Origin: Inhella gelatinilytica
GTDB lineage: Bacteria > Pseudomonadota > Gammaproteobacteria > Burkholderiales > Burkholderiaceae_C
Assembly (NCBI RefSeq): GCF_016093295.1
Contig: NZ_JAEDAL010000001.1
Coordinates: 372,001 to 436,000 of the forward strand
Direction: 5' to 3'
Length of the DNA stretch: 64,000 nucleotides
The position numbers were made by a program, and so were the translations under genes. Positions 9,260 to 17,437 of this stretch are shown one piece after another. Under the pieces are notes generated by a model. That model had not been told where the DNA came from and ran no database searches. It saw only the letters and a list, made by a program, of their open reading frames with translations. Each line of letters opens with the position of its first letter. Within the stretch, counting starts at the first letter, position 1.

Positions 9260-11044
9260 ATGCGCTCCACACTCTTTGCCCCCGTTCTCGCGGCCGCTTC
9301 GCTGCTGGCCGCGCTCGCCACCCCTCCGGCCCTGGCCGCCACGCCCTGCAAACGCCAGGCGCTGGAGGTGCCGGTGGAATTGGTGGACTACCGCCCCATC
9401 GTGACCCTGACCGTGGCCGGCCAAGAGCTGCGCATGCTGTTGGACACCGGCGCGTTTTTCAGTAGCCTGAAAACCAGCACTGCCACCGAACTGGGCTTGC
9501 CGCTCAAACGGGCGCCCGCGGGGCTCCAAGTGGAAGGCTATGCCGGCGCCATTGATTACCAAGTGACCAAGGTCGACGAAGTGAACTTCCACGGCTTGCC
9601 ACTGAAGAACGTCGAGTTCCTGGTCGGCGGCAACGAACTGGGCCTGGGAATCCGCGGCATCCTGGGGCGCAATTTCCTGGGCCTGACCGACATGGAATAC
9701 GACTTGGCCCAGGGAATGGTTCGCCTGATCTTTCTCAAAGGCGATTGCGAGGAAGTGCACCCGGTCTACTGGGCCAACGACGTGCCGGTGATCGAAGCCG
9801 ACTTGGAGGGCGGTCCCCGCGACAAAACCTTGCGGGTCGACGTGAAGGTCAACAACAAGCGCTTCAATGCCATCCTGGACACGGGCGCATTTGCCAGCAT
9901 CCTGAACCTCAGCGCGGCGCGGCGCGCCGGCATGGAGCGCGATTCCTTCAAAGAACTGGGCCGCATTGGCGGCGGCGGTGAGGGCAGTCTACGGGTGTGG
10001 ACAGCGCCCCTGCGCAGCTTTGAACTCGGCGGACAAAAGGTCAGTGAGCTCAACATCAAGGTAAGCGAAGCCCATAGCCGCGACTTCGACCTGATTCTGG
10101 GCCTGGATTACTTTCTGTCCCACCGCATCTACGTCTCCTACCGCCAACGCAAGCTCTACGCCACCTGGAACGGCGGGCCGATCTTTTCGCAGGGCGCCGT
10201 CAACCGCACCGAGGATGCGCAACAAGGCGCCGCGCGCAACGAGGCCGTACCGACGGACGCCGCGGGCCTGGTGCGCGTGGCCAGCGCTGCCGCCACGCGC
10301 GGTGACACCGCCACCGCCCTGCAGCACCTGGACCGCGCCGTGGCCCTGGCACCGGAATCGCCCGACGTCAGACTGGCCCGGGCGCGCGTGCTGAACACCG
10401 CGCGCCGCGGTGAAGCCACCCTCCGCGACTTGGACGAAGCCCTGCACCTATCGCCCGAACTGCATGCCGCGCGCCTACTGCGTGCCCAGATTCGGACAAC
10501 GTTGAAGCAACGAACGGCTGCGGTTGACGATCTGCAGGAACTCGATCGACGTTTGCCCCAAACAGCCGAGCCCCGGCGTGACATGGCGAATCTGTACGCC
10601 CATTTGGATCACCTGCCCGAAGCCTTGCGCCAGTGGGAACTGTGGATGGCCCCCCGCCCCAAAGACGCCGACCGCCTGCAAGTCCTGAACGCCCGCTGCT
10701 GGCTGCGTGCACGCCTGAGCCAGCAATTGGAAGCAGCCCTGAAAGATTGCCAAGCCGCCATTGAGGGCGACGAAGAAAACCCCGCGTTCCGCGACAGCCT
10801 GGGCTGGCTGCAGCTGCGGCGCAACCAGCCCGAGGAGGCACTCAAGGCCTTCAATCAAGCGCTGAAGCGCAAGCCGGATCACGCCTGGGCCTTGGTCGGC
10901 CGCAGCCTCAGCCAGCGGCAGCGAGGCGAGGCCACAGCGGCGCAGCAAGACTGGGCCGCGGCCCTGGCGGCGAACGCCCGCATCCCCGAGGAAGTTCAGA
11001 ACGCCGGCTTTGGGGACCTGCTGGAGCGCCACAGCGCCCCTTAA
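9260..11044 (+). CDS. Secreted protein with two retropepsin-like aspartyl protease domains and TPRs
   Basis: 594 aa. A Sec signal peptide (residues 1-26, ending ALA-ATP) is followed by two tandem retroviral-type aspartyl-protease folds, with catalytic motifs DTG at 62-64 (LLDTGAFFSSL) and DTG at 207-209 (ILDTGAFASIL). Each is followed by the flap and hydrophobic-Gly regions (GILGRNFLG; LILGLDYFL). From about residue 335 to the end there are tetratricopeptide repeats, for example PEEALKAFNQALKRKPDHAW. Each retropepsin normally acts as a dimer of single-DTG units, so the two domains here may form an intramolecular, pepsin-like pair. It is probably periplasmic. ATG at 9260 follows AGGGA by 5 nt. 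Confidence 0.8.
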   Translation: MRSTLFAPVLAAASLLAALATPPALAATPCKRQALEVPVELVDYRPIVTLTVAGQELRMLLDTGAFFSSLKTSTATELGLPLKRAPAGLQVEGYAGAIDYQVTKVDEVNFHGLPLKNVEFLVGGNELGLGIRGILGRNFLGLTDMEYDLAQGMVRLIFLKGDCEEVHPVYWANDVPVIEADLEGGPRDKTLRVDVKVNNKRFNAILDTGAFASILNLSAARRAGMERDSFKELGRIGGGGEGSLRVWTAPLRSFELGGQKVSELNIKVSEAHSRDFDLILGLDYFLSHRIYVSYRQRKLYATWNGGPIFSQGAVNRTEDAQQGAARNEAVPTDAAGLVRVASAAATRGDTATALQHLDRAVALAPESPDVRLARARVLNTARRGEATLRDLDEALHLSPELHAARLLRAQIRTTLKQRTAAVDDLQELDRRLPQTAEPRRDMANLYAHLDHLPEALRQWELWMAPRPKDADRLQVLNARCWLRARLSQQLEAALKDCQAAIEGDEENPAFRDSLGWLQLRRNQPEEALKAFNQALKRKPDHAWALVGRSLSQRQRGEATAAQQDWAAALAANARIPEEVQNAGFGDLLERHSAP

Positions 11045-11048
11045 CCCC

Positions 11049-11070
11049 GGCCCGGCGCGCCAGCCGGGCC
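11049..11070. terminator. Strong GC hairpin between convergent genes
   Basis: A perfect inverted repeat, GGCCCGGC-6 nt-GCCGGGCC (11049-11056/11063-11070), sits just after the retropepsin-TPR stop and before the end of the convergent SRPBCC gene; a second small palindrome, AGCCCC-C-GGGGCT, follows. There is no T-tract, so it may be a bidirectional 3'-end structure rather than a classical terminator. Confidence 0.4.
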
Positions 11071-11085
11071 GCGAGCCCCCGGGGC

Positions 11086-11535
11086 TCAGGCCCCGTCCGG
11101 GATCTCCGGCTCGACCAGGCGGGCCAATTGGTCCAGCGTCTCCTGCCAGCCCAACTGGCAGAACTCCAGCGGGATCACGTCGGGGATGCCGGCCTGGGTG
11201 ATGCGCAACTCGGTGCCGCACAGCACGCGACGGAACTCGATCGTCACCTGCATCTCGCCCAGCAGGTTCGGATCGTCAAAGCGATCGGTGTAGCGCAGCC
11301 GCTCGCCCGGCACGATCTCCAGGAACTCGCCGCCGAACGAATGGCTGCTGCCCGTACCAAAGTTGGTGAAGCTGGCCCGGTGGCGGCCGCCCACGCGAAC
11401 ATCGAGCTCGTGCACCTCGGCGGTGAAGCCATAGGGCGGCAAGAACTTTTCCATCGCCTTGGGGGTGATGAAGGCCTTGTAGACGCGCTCGGGCGGCGCA
11501 CGCAGCACGCGTTGCAGGTTCAGGGTGTTGGGCAT
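11086..11535 (-). CDS. SRPBCC (AHSA1/START-like) protein
   Basis: 149 aa single-domain helix-grip protein of the AHSA1 (activator of Hsp90 ATPase-like) group. It opens with LQRVLRAPPERVYKAFITP, the family's typical opening, and ends in the amphipathic C-terminal helix GWQETLDQLARLVE. These bind hydrophobic ligands; the function is unknown. It is third in an operon of VOC protein, SRPBCC, SRPBCC, 28 bp after the second gene. Confidence 0.82.
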   Translation of the reverse strand: MPNTLNLQRVLRAPPERVYKAFITPKAMEKFLPPYGFTAEVHELDVRVGGRHRASFTNFGTGSSHSFGGEFLEIVPGERLRYTDRFDDPNLLGEMQVTIEFRRVLCGTELRITQAGIPDVIPLEFCQLGWQETLDQLARLVEPEIPDGA

Positions 11536-11563
11536 GGGAACGCCTCCGACAGGATTGGGGGAT

Positions 11564-11995
11564 TCAGGCCTCGCACGCTTGCTTCAAGCGCTGCAGGGCG
11601 ACTGGCCACATCGTGTTCATCATCTCGACGTAGGCCTGCGGCACCTGAGTCAGCTCGACCTCCAGGCGGGTGCCACCGCCCTGCACCAGCAGGTGGTAGC
11701 GCTCGAACACCCCCTGCCAGTCCGAACCTTCCTTGGGAGCCCCGCCCGCCAGTTCGCCCAGGTGCTGAATGCTGACGGCCTCGGGCGCACGCGCCAGCTC
11801 GATGCGCGCGCGCATGCCATCGCCCGAGGGGCCGAGAAACAGCATGTCCGCCCCGGTTTCCCAGCGCCCCTGGTAGGTCGAGCCCTCACAGAAGGCCGCG
11901 GTCCAGTCGCGATAGCCAGCCTCGCCCAGCATCTGCTCCCAGACCCGCTCCCGCGGCGCCAAGATCTCAACCGAATAGTTCAAGTCTTGTCCCAT
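11564..11995 (-). CDS. SRPBCC-domain protein
   Basis: 143 aa helix-grip protein. It opens with NYSVEILAPRERVWEQMLG and carries a late WPVALQRLKQACEA helix. The ATG at 11995 shares one base with the preceding gene's TGA (TGATG), so I use this start and not an in-frame GTG upstream. It is related to but clearly diverged from the next gene. Its ligand is unknown. Confidence 0.75.
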   Translation of the reverse strand: MGQDLNYSVEILAPRERVWEQMLGEAGYRDWTAAFCEGSTYQGRWETGADMLFLGPSGDGMRARIELARAPEAVSIQHLGELAGGAPKEGSDWQGVFERYHLLVQGGGTRLEVELTQVPQAYVEMMNTMWPVALQRLKQACEA

Positions 11996-12435
11996 CACGG
12001 GGCCTGCTCGCAGTTGAACATCCACTGGATGCCGAACCGGTCCTTGAGGCTGCCGAAGTAAGCACCCCAGAACATGTTTTGCAGCGGCGTCTCCACCGTC
12101 CCGCCCTCGGCCAGGGCAGCGAACAGGCGGTCGGTCTCGGCGCGGGTGTCGGGCTGTAGGTTGATGTAGAGGTTGTTCCCGCCCTTGCAGTCAAAGCCCA
12201 TGCTGTCCGGCGCGTCGCTGCCCATCAACACATGGGCGCCGCCGAAGATGGGCAGCGAGACGTGCATCACCAACTGGCGGTCCGCCTCGGACAGGGGCGG
12301 GCACTCGCTGTTGGGCGGCATGTCCCCGAAACGGTGCAGGCCCCCTTCGAACTCGCCGCCAAACACCGCGCGGTAGAAGCTGAAAGCCTGCTCGCACTGG
12401 CCGGGGAAATTTAGATAAGTGCTCACTCTTGCCAT
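11995..12435 (-). CDS. VOC family (PhnB-like) protein
   Basis: 146 aa protein of the PhnB/3-demethylubiquinone-methyltransferase-like VOC group. It has STYLNFPGQCEQAFSFYRAV near the start, ALAEGGTVETPLQNMFWGA in the middle and the family ending FGSLKDRFGIQWMFN. ATG at 12435 has GGAG 6 nt upstream, better than the ATG four codons earlier. It leads the operon with two SRPBCC proteins, an arrangement often seen as a small module of unknown role. Confidence 0.82.
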   Translation of the reverse strand: MARVSTYLNFPGQCEQAFSFYRAVFGGEFEGGLHRFGDMPPNSECPPLSEADRQLVMHVSLPIFGGAHVLMGSDAPDSMGFDCKGGNNLYINLQPDTRAETDRLFAALAEGGTVETPLQNMFWGAYFGSLKDRFGIQWMFNCEQAP

Positions 12436-12532
12436 GGGGCGCTCCATTGGGTGGGGGAAAGTGCCGACAACGGGAAGTGCGGAGTGTCGACCGAGAAGCC
12501 GGCCGCTTCAAGCAAAGGGCGGGCTGCTTGGG

Positions 12533-12994
12533 TCAGCCCTGCACCCGAATCAGATCGAGCGGGAAGCGCCGCCCCGCCCCGTAGTCGTCCAGGCCGCGCA
12601 GCATCAGCGGCGAGCGCAGCTCGTGAGGGCGCGCGCGGATTTCCTCTGGGCTCAAAAGCAGTGTCTCGATGATGGGTTCGTCCAGCACCTCGCGCTCGCG
12701 CGGACCGACCGAGCCCACAAACGCGATGCGCAAGAAGCGCACCGGCTCGCCGTCGGTCATGCGGATGTCGCTGAGATAAAAGCCCAAGATGGCCTCGGGC
12801 TGGAACGGGTGGCCCGTTTCTTCCAAGACCTCGCGACACACCGCCTGCAGCGGATCCTCGTCGGCCTCCAGGTGGCCGGCGGCGTTGTTGATGCGAACGC
12901 CATCGCGTGAGGTCATCTCGCGCACCCACATCAGCTTGCCTTCGTGTTCGATATAGGCCGCCACCGTGACATTGGGCTTCCAGCGTGCGCTCAT
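12533..12994 (-). CDS. NudJ-like Nudix hydrolase
   Basis: 153 aa. The Nudix box GHLEADEDPLQAVCREVLEETG fits GX5EX7REUXEEXGU, with all metal-binding Glu present. The N-terminal KPNVTVAAYIEHEGKLMWV and the overall length match NudJ-type phosphatases (thiamine pyrophosphate or nucleotide phosphate hydrolysis). ATG at 12994 is preceded by AGGAG at 7 nt; the open frame continues upstream, but those residues are unlike the family. It is transcribed divergently from pntA. Substrate assignment is tentative. Confidence 0.85.
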   Translation of the reverse strand: MSARWKPNVTVAAYIEHEGKLMWVREMTSRDGVRINNAAGHLEADEDPLQAVCREVLEETGHPFQPEAILGFYLSDIRMTDGEPVRFLRIAFVGSVGPREREVLDEPIIETLLLSPEEIRARPHELRSPLMLRGLDDYGAGRRFPLDLIRVQG

Positions 12995-13076
12995 CGTTAC
13001 TCCTGGATGGAATGATGTTGGGATTGTGTAAGCTGCGCCGGCTATTGCCGGCCCCGCCGGCCCCAGGAGTTCACCC
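12995..13076. promoter_or_regulatory. Divergent Nudix/pntA promoter region with three GCCGGC boxes
   Basis: This 82-bp intergenic region must carry the pnt operon promoter and the Nudix promoter. Three copies of the palindrome GCCGGC lie at 13037-13042, 13047-13052 and 13056-13061, about one helical turn apart and just before the pntA ribosome site AGGAG (13065-13069). They could form a leader hairpin or an operator. No clear -10/-35 is seen. Confidence 0.4.
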
Positions 13077-14207
13077 ATGTTGATTGGCGTTCCGCGCGAA
13101 AGCGCGGCTGGCGAAACCCGTGTCGCCGTGACCCCAGAAACCACCAAGAAGCTTAAAGCCCAAGGACACCGCATCGTGGTGGAGCGCGGCGCTGGACAGG
13201 CGGCGGCCTGTTTGGATGCGGCCTACGAGGCCGCGGGCGCCGAGTTGGGCGATCGCGCTGCCGCCTTGGGCGCCGAGATGGTGCTGAAAGTCCAGCGACC
13301 CAATGCCGAAGAGCTGGGGCTGATGAAAGCAGGCACCGTACTCGTCGGCCAGCTCAACCCGTTCGACCGCGAGGGCCTGCAGGCCATGGCCAGCGCCGGC
13401 TTGACCGCTTTCGCCCTGGAAGCCGCGCCGCGCACCACGCGGGCGCAAAGCATGGACGTGCTCTCCAGCCAGGCCAACATCGCCGGCTACAAGGCTGTGA
13501 TGCTGGCGGCCACGCATTACCCCAAGCTCTTCCCCATGCTGATGACGGCGGCCGGGACCATCAAGGCGGCCCGCGTGGTCATCCTGGGCGTGGGCGTGGC
13601 GGGCTTGCAAGCCATTGCCACGGCCAAGCGGCTGGGCGCGGTGATCGAGGCCTCGGACGTGCGGCCCGCCGTGAAGGAGCAGGTCGAGTCCCTGGGCGCC
13701 AAGTTCATCGAAGTGCCCTACGAGACCGACGAAGAGCGCGAGGCGGCCCAGGGCGTGGGGGGCTACGCCAAGCCCATGCCGCCGAGCTGGCTCAGCCGCC
13801 AGGCGGTGGAGGTGGCCAAACGCGTGGCGCAGGCGGACGTGGTGATCAGCACCGCGCTGATCCCGGGACGTCCGGCGCCCACCTTGATCAGCGAAGACAT
13901 GGTCAAGAGCATGAAGCCCGGCTCGGTCATCGTCGACTTGGCGGCCGGCCGCGGCCCGGGTGGCGTGGGCGGCAACTGCCCGCTGACGCAAACCGGCCAG
14001 ATCGCCCAGGTGCACGGCGTGACGATCATTGGGCTGGACAACCTGCCCGCGACGGTGGCCGCCGACTCCTCGGCGCTCTATGCCCGCAACGTGCTCGATT
14101 TCCTCAAGCTGGTGATCGACAAAGAGGCCCGCTTCACGCTGCCGGCGGACGACGACATCGTCACCGCCTGTTTGGTGGCCCGCGACGGCGCCGTGACCCG
14201 CGCTTGA
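13077..14207 (+). CDS. pntA: NAD(P) transhydrogenase subunit alpha 1
   Basis: 376 aa NAD(H)-binding domain I of proton-translocating transhydrogenase, homologous to PntAA of Rhodospirillum-type three-subunit enzymes and to alanine dehydrogenase. It begins [20 protein letters not shown]; the Rossmann motif [21 protein letters not shown] and the conserved [19 protein letters not shown] are visible. Membrane segments are absent because they sit on pntA2 and pntB. AGGAG precedes the ATG. It is first gene of pntA1-panD-pntA2-orf64-pntB, which makes NADPH from NADH using the proton gradient. Confidence 0.95.
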   Translation: MLIGVPRESAAGETRVAVTPETTKKLKAQGHRIVVERGAGQAAACLDAAYEAAGAELGDRAAALGAEMVLKVQRPNAEELGLMKAGTVLVGQLNPFDREGLQAMASAGLTAFALEAAPRTTRAQSMDVLSSQANIAGYKAVMLAATHYPKLFPMLMTAAGTIKAARVVILGVGVAGLQAIATAKRLGAVIEASDVRPAVKEQVESLGAKFIEVPYETDEEREAAQGVGGYAKPMPPSWLSRQAVEVAKRVAQADVVISTALIPGRPAPTLISEDMVKSMKPGSVIVDLAAGRGPGGVGGNCPLTQTGQIAQVHGVTIIGLDNLPATVAADSSALYARNVLDFLKLVIDKEARFTLPADDDIVTACLVARDGAVTRA

Positions 14208-14244
14208 TTGGCCGCGCCTGATTTTTTCTGTTTGGATTGTTTTC

Positions 14245-14607
14245 ATGAATCGCCTCATGCTGCGGGCCAAGTTGCACCGCGCCACCGTCACCGAAGCCGA
14301 CCTGCACTACGAGGGCTCGTGTGGCATCGACGAAGACCTGATCGACGCCGCCGACATGCGCGAGTTCGAGAAGATCGAGCTCTACAACATCAACAACGGT
14401 GAGCGGTTCTCGACCTACATCATCAAAGCCCCGCGCGGTTCCGGCACGATCTCGCTGAACGGCTCTGCCGCGCGCAAGGCCATGGTGGGCGACCTGCTCA
14501 TCATCTGCACCTACGCCCCGATGACCGAGGCCGAGGCCGAGGTCTACAAACCCAAGGTGGTGTTGCTGGAAGACGGCAACCGCATCAAGGCCCTGCGTAC
14601 TTTTTGA
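14245..14607 (+). CDS. panD: Aspartate 1-decarboxylase
   Basis: 120 aa pyruvoyl-dependent enzyme that converts L-aspartate to beta-alanine for pantothenate/CoA. The self-cleavage site Gly24-Ser25 is intact (YEGSCGID), together with Lys9 and Tyr/Asn residues of [11 protein letters not shown] and [14 protein letters not shown]. Length matches the family. It lies 37 bp after pntA1 and 19 bp before pntA2 on the same strand, so it is embedded inside the transhydrogenase operon, an unusual place for a gene that is more often near panBC. Confidence 0.96.
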   Translation: MNRLMLRAKLHRATVTEADLHYEGSCGIDEDLIDAADMREFEKIELYNINNGERFSTYIIKAPRGSGTISLNGSAARKAMVGDLLIICTYAPMTEAEAEVYKPKVVLLEDGNRIKALRTF

Positions 14608-14626
14608 CCCTCACCCGGAGACCACC

Positions 14627-14941
14627 ATGGACAGCGTCAGCCCCCTGGTCCTGAACCTCATCATCTTTGTGCTCGCCATCTACGTGGGCTACCACGTGGT
14701 GTGGAACGTCACCCCCGCTTTGCATACGCCGCTGATGGCGGTCACCAACGCCATCTCGGCCATCGTTATCGTCGGCGCGATGCTCGCCGCGGCCCTGACC
14801 GAAGGCCCCCTGGGCAAGACCATGGGCGTGCTCGCCGTGGCCCTGGCCGCCGTCAATGTCTTTGGCGGCTTCTTGGTCACGCGTCGGATGCTGGAGATGT
14901 TCAAGAAGAAGGACAAGAAGTCGGCAGGAGGCCAGGCATGA
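14627..14941 (+). CDS. NAD(P) transhydrogenase subunit alpha 2
   Basis: 104 aa membrane protein corresponding to PntAB of three-subunit transhydrogenases. There are three hydrophobic helices (about 7-27, 39-60 and 65-88) with the family sequences VLAIYVGYHVVWNVTPALHTPLM, here split in reading as YVGYHVVWNV and TPALHTPLM, and VTNAISAIVIVGAM. The positive C-terminus is FKKKDKKS. The CCCGGAG upstream fits a ribosome site. Its stop overlaps the next start (ATGA). Confidence 0.93.
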   Translation: MDSVSPLVLNLIIFVLAIYVGYHVVWNVTPALHTPLMAVTNAISAIVIVGAMLAAALTEGPLGKTMGVLAVALAAVNVFGGFLVTRRMLEMFKKKDKKSAGGQA

Positions 14942-15132
14942 AGGCGCTTCTCGCAATCGCCGCGCACGCGGTTTCGGCAGTCTCAGCGCTCGTCACGGGC
15001 CTGTGCATCTGGGGCGCGGCCGGCGTGGTCTGGGGCGTCGCGGGCGGACTGAGCGTCTGGCTGCTGGATGCCTTCATCGCCCACAAGATTCAGCAAGCCA
15101 AAGACGCCACGGCGGCCGGAGCACACGCATGA
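14938..15132 (+). CDS. Small two-helix membrane protein inside the pnt operon
   Basis: 64 aa. It overlaps pntA2 at its start (ATGA) and pntB at its stop (ATGA), so it is almost certainly translated. It has two hydrophobic stretches (ALLAIAAHAVSAVSALVTG and WGAAGVVWGVAGGLSVWLL) and an Ala/Lys-rich tail. I know no named family for it. Position and overlaps suggest an accessory or assembly subunit of the transhydrogenase, but this is inference. Confidence 0.75.
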   Translation: MKALLAIAAHAVSAVSALVTGLCIWGAAGVVWGVAGGLSVWLLDAFIAHKIQQAKDATAAGAHA

Positions 15133-16568
15133 GCATGAACCTCGTCACCCTGCTGTACCTCGTCGCCTCGGTCTGCTTCATCCAGGCGCTCAAGGGCCTC
15201 TCGCACCCGACCACCTCCATTCGCGGCAACCTGTTTGGCATGGTGGGCATGGGCATCGCCGCCTTCACCACCGTGGCGCTGATCCTCAAACTGGCCGAGC
15301 AACTGGGCGCGGCCAACCCGGCCTCGGGTCTCGTCTATGTGCTGGCCGGCCTGGTGCTGGGCGGTGGCTTGGGCGCCACCATGGCCAACCGGGTCGAGAT
15401 GACCAAGATGCCGGAGCTCGTGGCCTTCATGCACAGCATGATCGGCCTGGCCGCGGTTTGCATTGCTGTGGCGGCCGTGGCCGAGCCCTTTGCGCTGATC
15501 CCTGGCATCGCCCGGGGCGATCACATTCCACCGGGCAACCGGCTGGAGCTGTGCCTGGGCGCCGCCATCGGGGCCATCACGTTCAGCGGCTCGGTCATTG
15601 CCTTCGGCAAGCTCAGCGGCAAGTACAAGTTCCGCTTGTTCCAGGGCGCGCCGGTGTCGTTCAAAGGTCAGCACCTGCTCAACGCCGTGCTGGGCGTCGC
15701 GATGCTGGTGCTGATCGCCCAATTCACCCACACGGAAAGCCCCACCGCCTTTGCCCTGGTCTGCGCCATCGCCTTTGTGCTCGGTGTGCTGATCATCATT
15801 CCCATCGGTGGCGCGGACATGCCGGTGGTGGTGTCCATGCTGAACAGCTACTCCGGCTGGGCGGCGGCTGGCATCGGCTTCTCGCTGAACAACAGCATGC
15901 TGATCATTGCCGGTTCGCTGGTGGGCAGCTCGGGGGCGATCCTGAGCTACATCATGTGCAAGGCCATGAACCGCAGCTTCTTCAGCGTGATCTTGGGCGG
16001 CTTCGGCGGCGAGGCAGCGGTGGCACAAGGGGCACAGCAGCAGCGCAACGTCAAGAGCGGCAGCGCGGACGACGCCGCCTTCATCCTGGGCAACGCCGAG
16101 ACCGTGGTCATCGTGCCGGGCTATGGCCTGGCCGTGGCGCGCGCCCAGCACGCGGTGAAGGAGCTGGCCGAGAAGCTCACGCACAAGGGCATCACGGTCA
16201 AGTACGCCATCCACCCGGTGGCTGGCCGCATGCCGGGCCACATGAACGTGCTGCTGGCCGAGGCGGAAGTGCCTTACGACCAGGTCTTTGAGATGGAGGA
16301 CATCAACGGCGAATTCGGCCAGGCCGATGTGGCCATCATTCTGGGCGCCAACGACGTGGTGAACCCCGCCGCCATGGTCAAGGGCTCACCCATCTACGGT
16401 ATGCCCATCCTGGAGGCCTACAAGGCCAAGACCGTGATCGTCAACAAGCGCTCCATGGCGGCGGGCTACGCGGGTCTGGACAACGAACTCTTCTACATGG
16501 ACAAGACCATGATGGTGTTTGGCGATGCCAAGAAGGTCGTCGAAGACATGGTGAAGGCGGTGGAGTAG
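15129..16568 (+). CDS. pntB: NAD(P) transhydrogenase subunit beta
   Basis: 479 aa. The N-terminal about 260 residues are multi-helical membrane domain II. The C-terminal about 190 residues are the NADP(H)-binding domain III, with ETVVIVPGYGLAVARAQHAV, YAIHPVAGRMPGHMNVLLAEA, VAIILGANDVVNPAA and KRSMAAGYAGLDNELF. It completes the PntA1/A2/B enzyme in the cytoplasmic membrane. The start ATG at 15129 overlaps the small membrane protein stop. Confidence 0.96.
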   Translation: MSMNLVTLLYLVASVCFIQALKGLSHPTTSIRGNLFGMVGMGIAAFTTVALILKLAEQLGAANPASGLVYVLAGLVLGGGLGATMANRVEMTKMPELVAFMHSMIGLAAVCIAVAAVAEPFALIPGIARGDHIPPGNRLELCLGAAIGAITFSGSVIAFGKLSGKYKFRLFQGAPVSFKGQHLLNAVLGVAMLVLIAQFTHTESPTAFALVCAIAFVLGVLIIIPIGGADMPVVVSMLNSYSGWAAAGIGFSLNNSMLIIAGSLVGSSGAILSYIMCKAMNRSFFSVILGGFGGEAAVAQGAQQQRNVKSGSADDAAFILGNAETVVIVPGYGLAVARAQHAVKELAEKLTHKGITVKYAIHPVAGRMPGHMNVLLAEAEVPYDQVFEMEDINGEFGQADVAIILGANDVVNPAAMVKGSPIYGMPILEAYKAKTVIVNKRSMAAGYAGLDNELFYMDKTMMVFGDAKKVVEDMVKAVE

Positions 16569-16579
16569 GAGACTGGGCC

Positions 16580-17410
16580 ATGGGCGGGCAACAGGTGCGG
16601 TTGACAAGGGTGCCCCACAGGGTCCGGCTCCTCGCGGGGGTGGCGGTACTGTTTGGCGGCGTCGCGCTTGCAGCCCCACCCGGTGCTCAAAAGCCCCCGG
16701 TTCGATTCTTGGTGTCGGAATCGTGGACCATGCCTCTGGGGCAGTTCGAGCGAAGTGCTGGACAAACGCCACGACTGACTGGCGGTGTGCTGAAACTCTG
16801 GCAAGAAGCGCTGGCTGCGGAATTGGGGCGTCCCGCGGAATTGGTGGTGGTGCCCCGGCGGCGCGAAGAATTTGTCACCGAAAAAGGCAGTGCAGATTTG
16901 CGGTGTTTGACGTCACCGGACTGGATACCCGCCAGTCACTTGGGTCTATATGAGTGGCCTCGACCGTTTATGGCCATTCGAGAGTTCATCATCGCCAACC
17001 ATCCTCATCCGCTTACGAACTTGGAAGATCTGCCGCAAGGCGCCTTGATCGGCACCGTGGGCGGATATCACTATCCAAAACTGGAAGTAGCCTTTGCGTC
17101 GAAGCGGCTGCGGCGCGACGATGCGACCCATGAGAGCTCGGCCCTAAGCAAGCATTTGGCGGGGCGCGTGGACTTCACGGTCATGCGCGACATTGACGTG
17201 CTGTACCAACGGCAGCGCGATGCCGGCCAAGCCGCGCGGCTCCACATCACTGGCGTAGAGATCACACGCACTTCGGTTTACTGCGCTCGGATCCAACATG
17301 GGCGGATCACGCTCACCGAGCTGACACGTGCCCAGGACCGACTGATGAAGCAAGGCCGGCTGGAACAAATTGTGGAATCGGTCATCGGCACCAAGTTTGC
17401 CCAACCCTGA
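16580..17410 (+). CDS. Periplasmic solute-binding-like protein (SBP family 3 type)
   Basis: 276 aa. A signal peptide (about residues 1-31, LLAGVAVLFGGVALAAPP) is followed by a periplasmic-binding fold of the amino-acid/HisJ type: a GGVLKLWQEALAAELG segment and ALIGTVGGYHYPKLE, a typical lobe-2 loop, with a late VDFTVMRDIDVLY. It lacks permease or ATPase neighbours and follows pntB by 11 bp, so it may be co-transcribed. Stand-alone family-3 proteins of this kind are common in Burkholderiales and their ligands are mostly unknown. Confidence 0.7.
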   Translation: MGGQQVRLTRVPHRVRLLAGVAVLFGGVALAAPPGAQKPPVRFLVSESWTMPLGQFERSAGQTPRLTGGVLKLWQEALAAELGRPAELVVVPRRREEFVTEKGSADLRCLTSPDWIPASHLGLYEWPRPFMAIREFIIANHPHPLTNLEDLPQGALIGTVGGYHYPKLEVAFASKRLRRDDATHESSALSKHLAGRVDFTVMRDIDVLYQRQRDAGQAARLHITGVEITRTSVYCARIQHGRITLTELTRAQDRLMKQGRLEQIVESVIGTKFAQP

Positions 17411-17437
17411 AGTCCGAAGCCCGATCGGGTCGAGTCC

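Noticed and set aside
13071-14291. A 406-codon minus-strand frame opposite pntA
   Set aside because: Antisense shadow, no start site, His/Gly/Arg-rich product with no domain.
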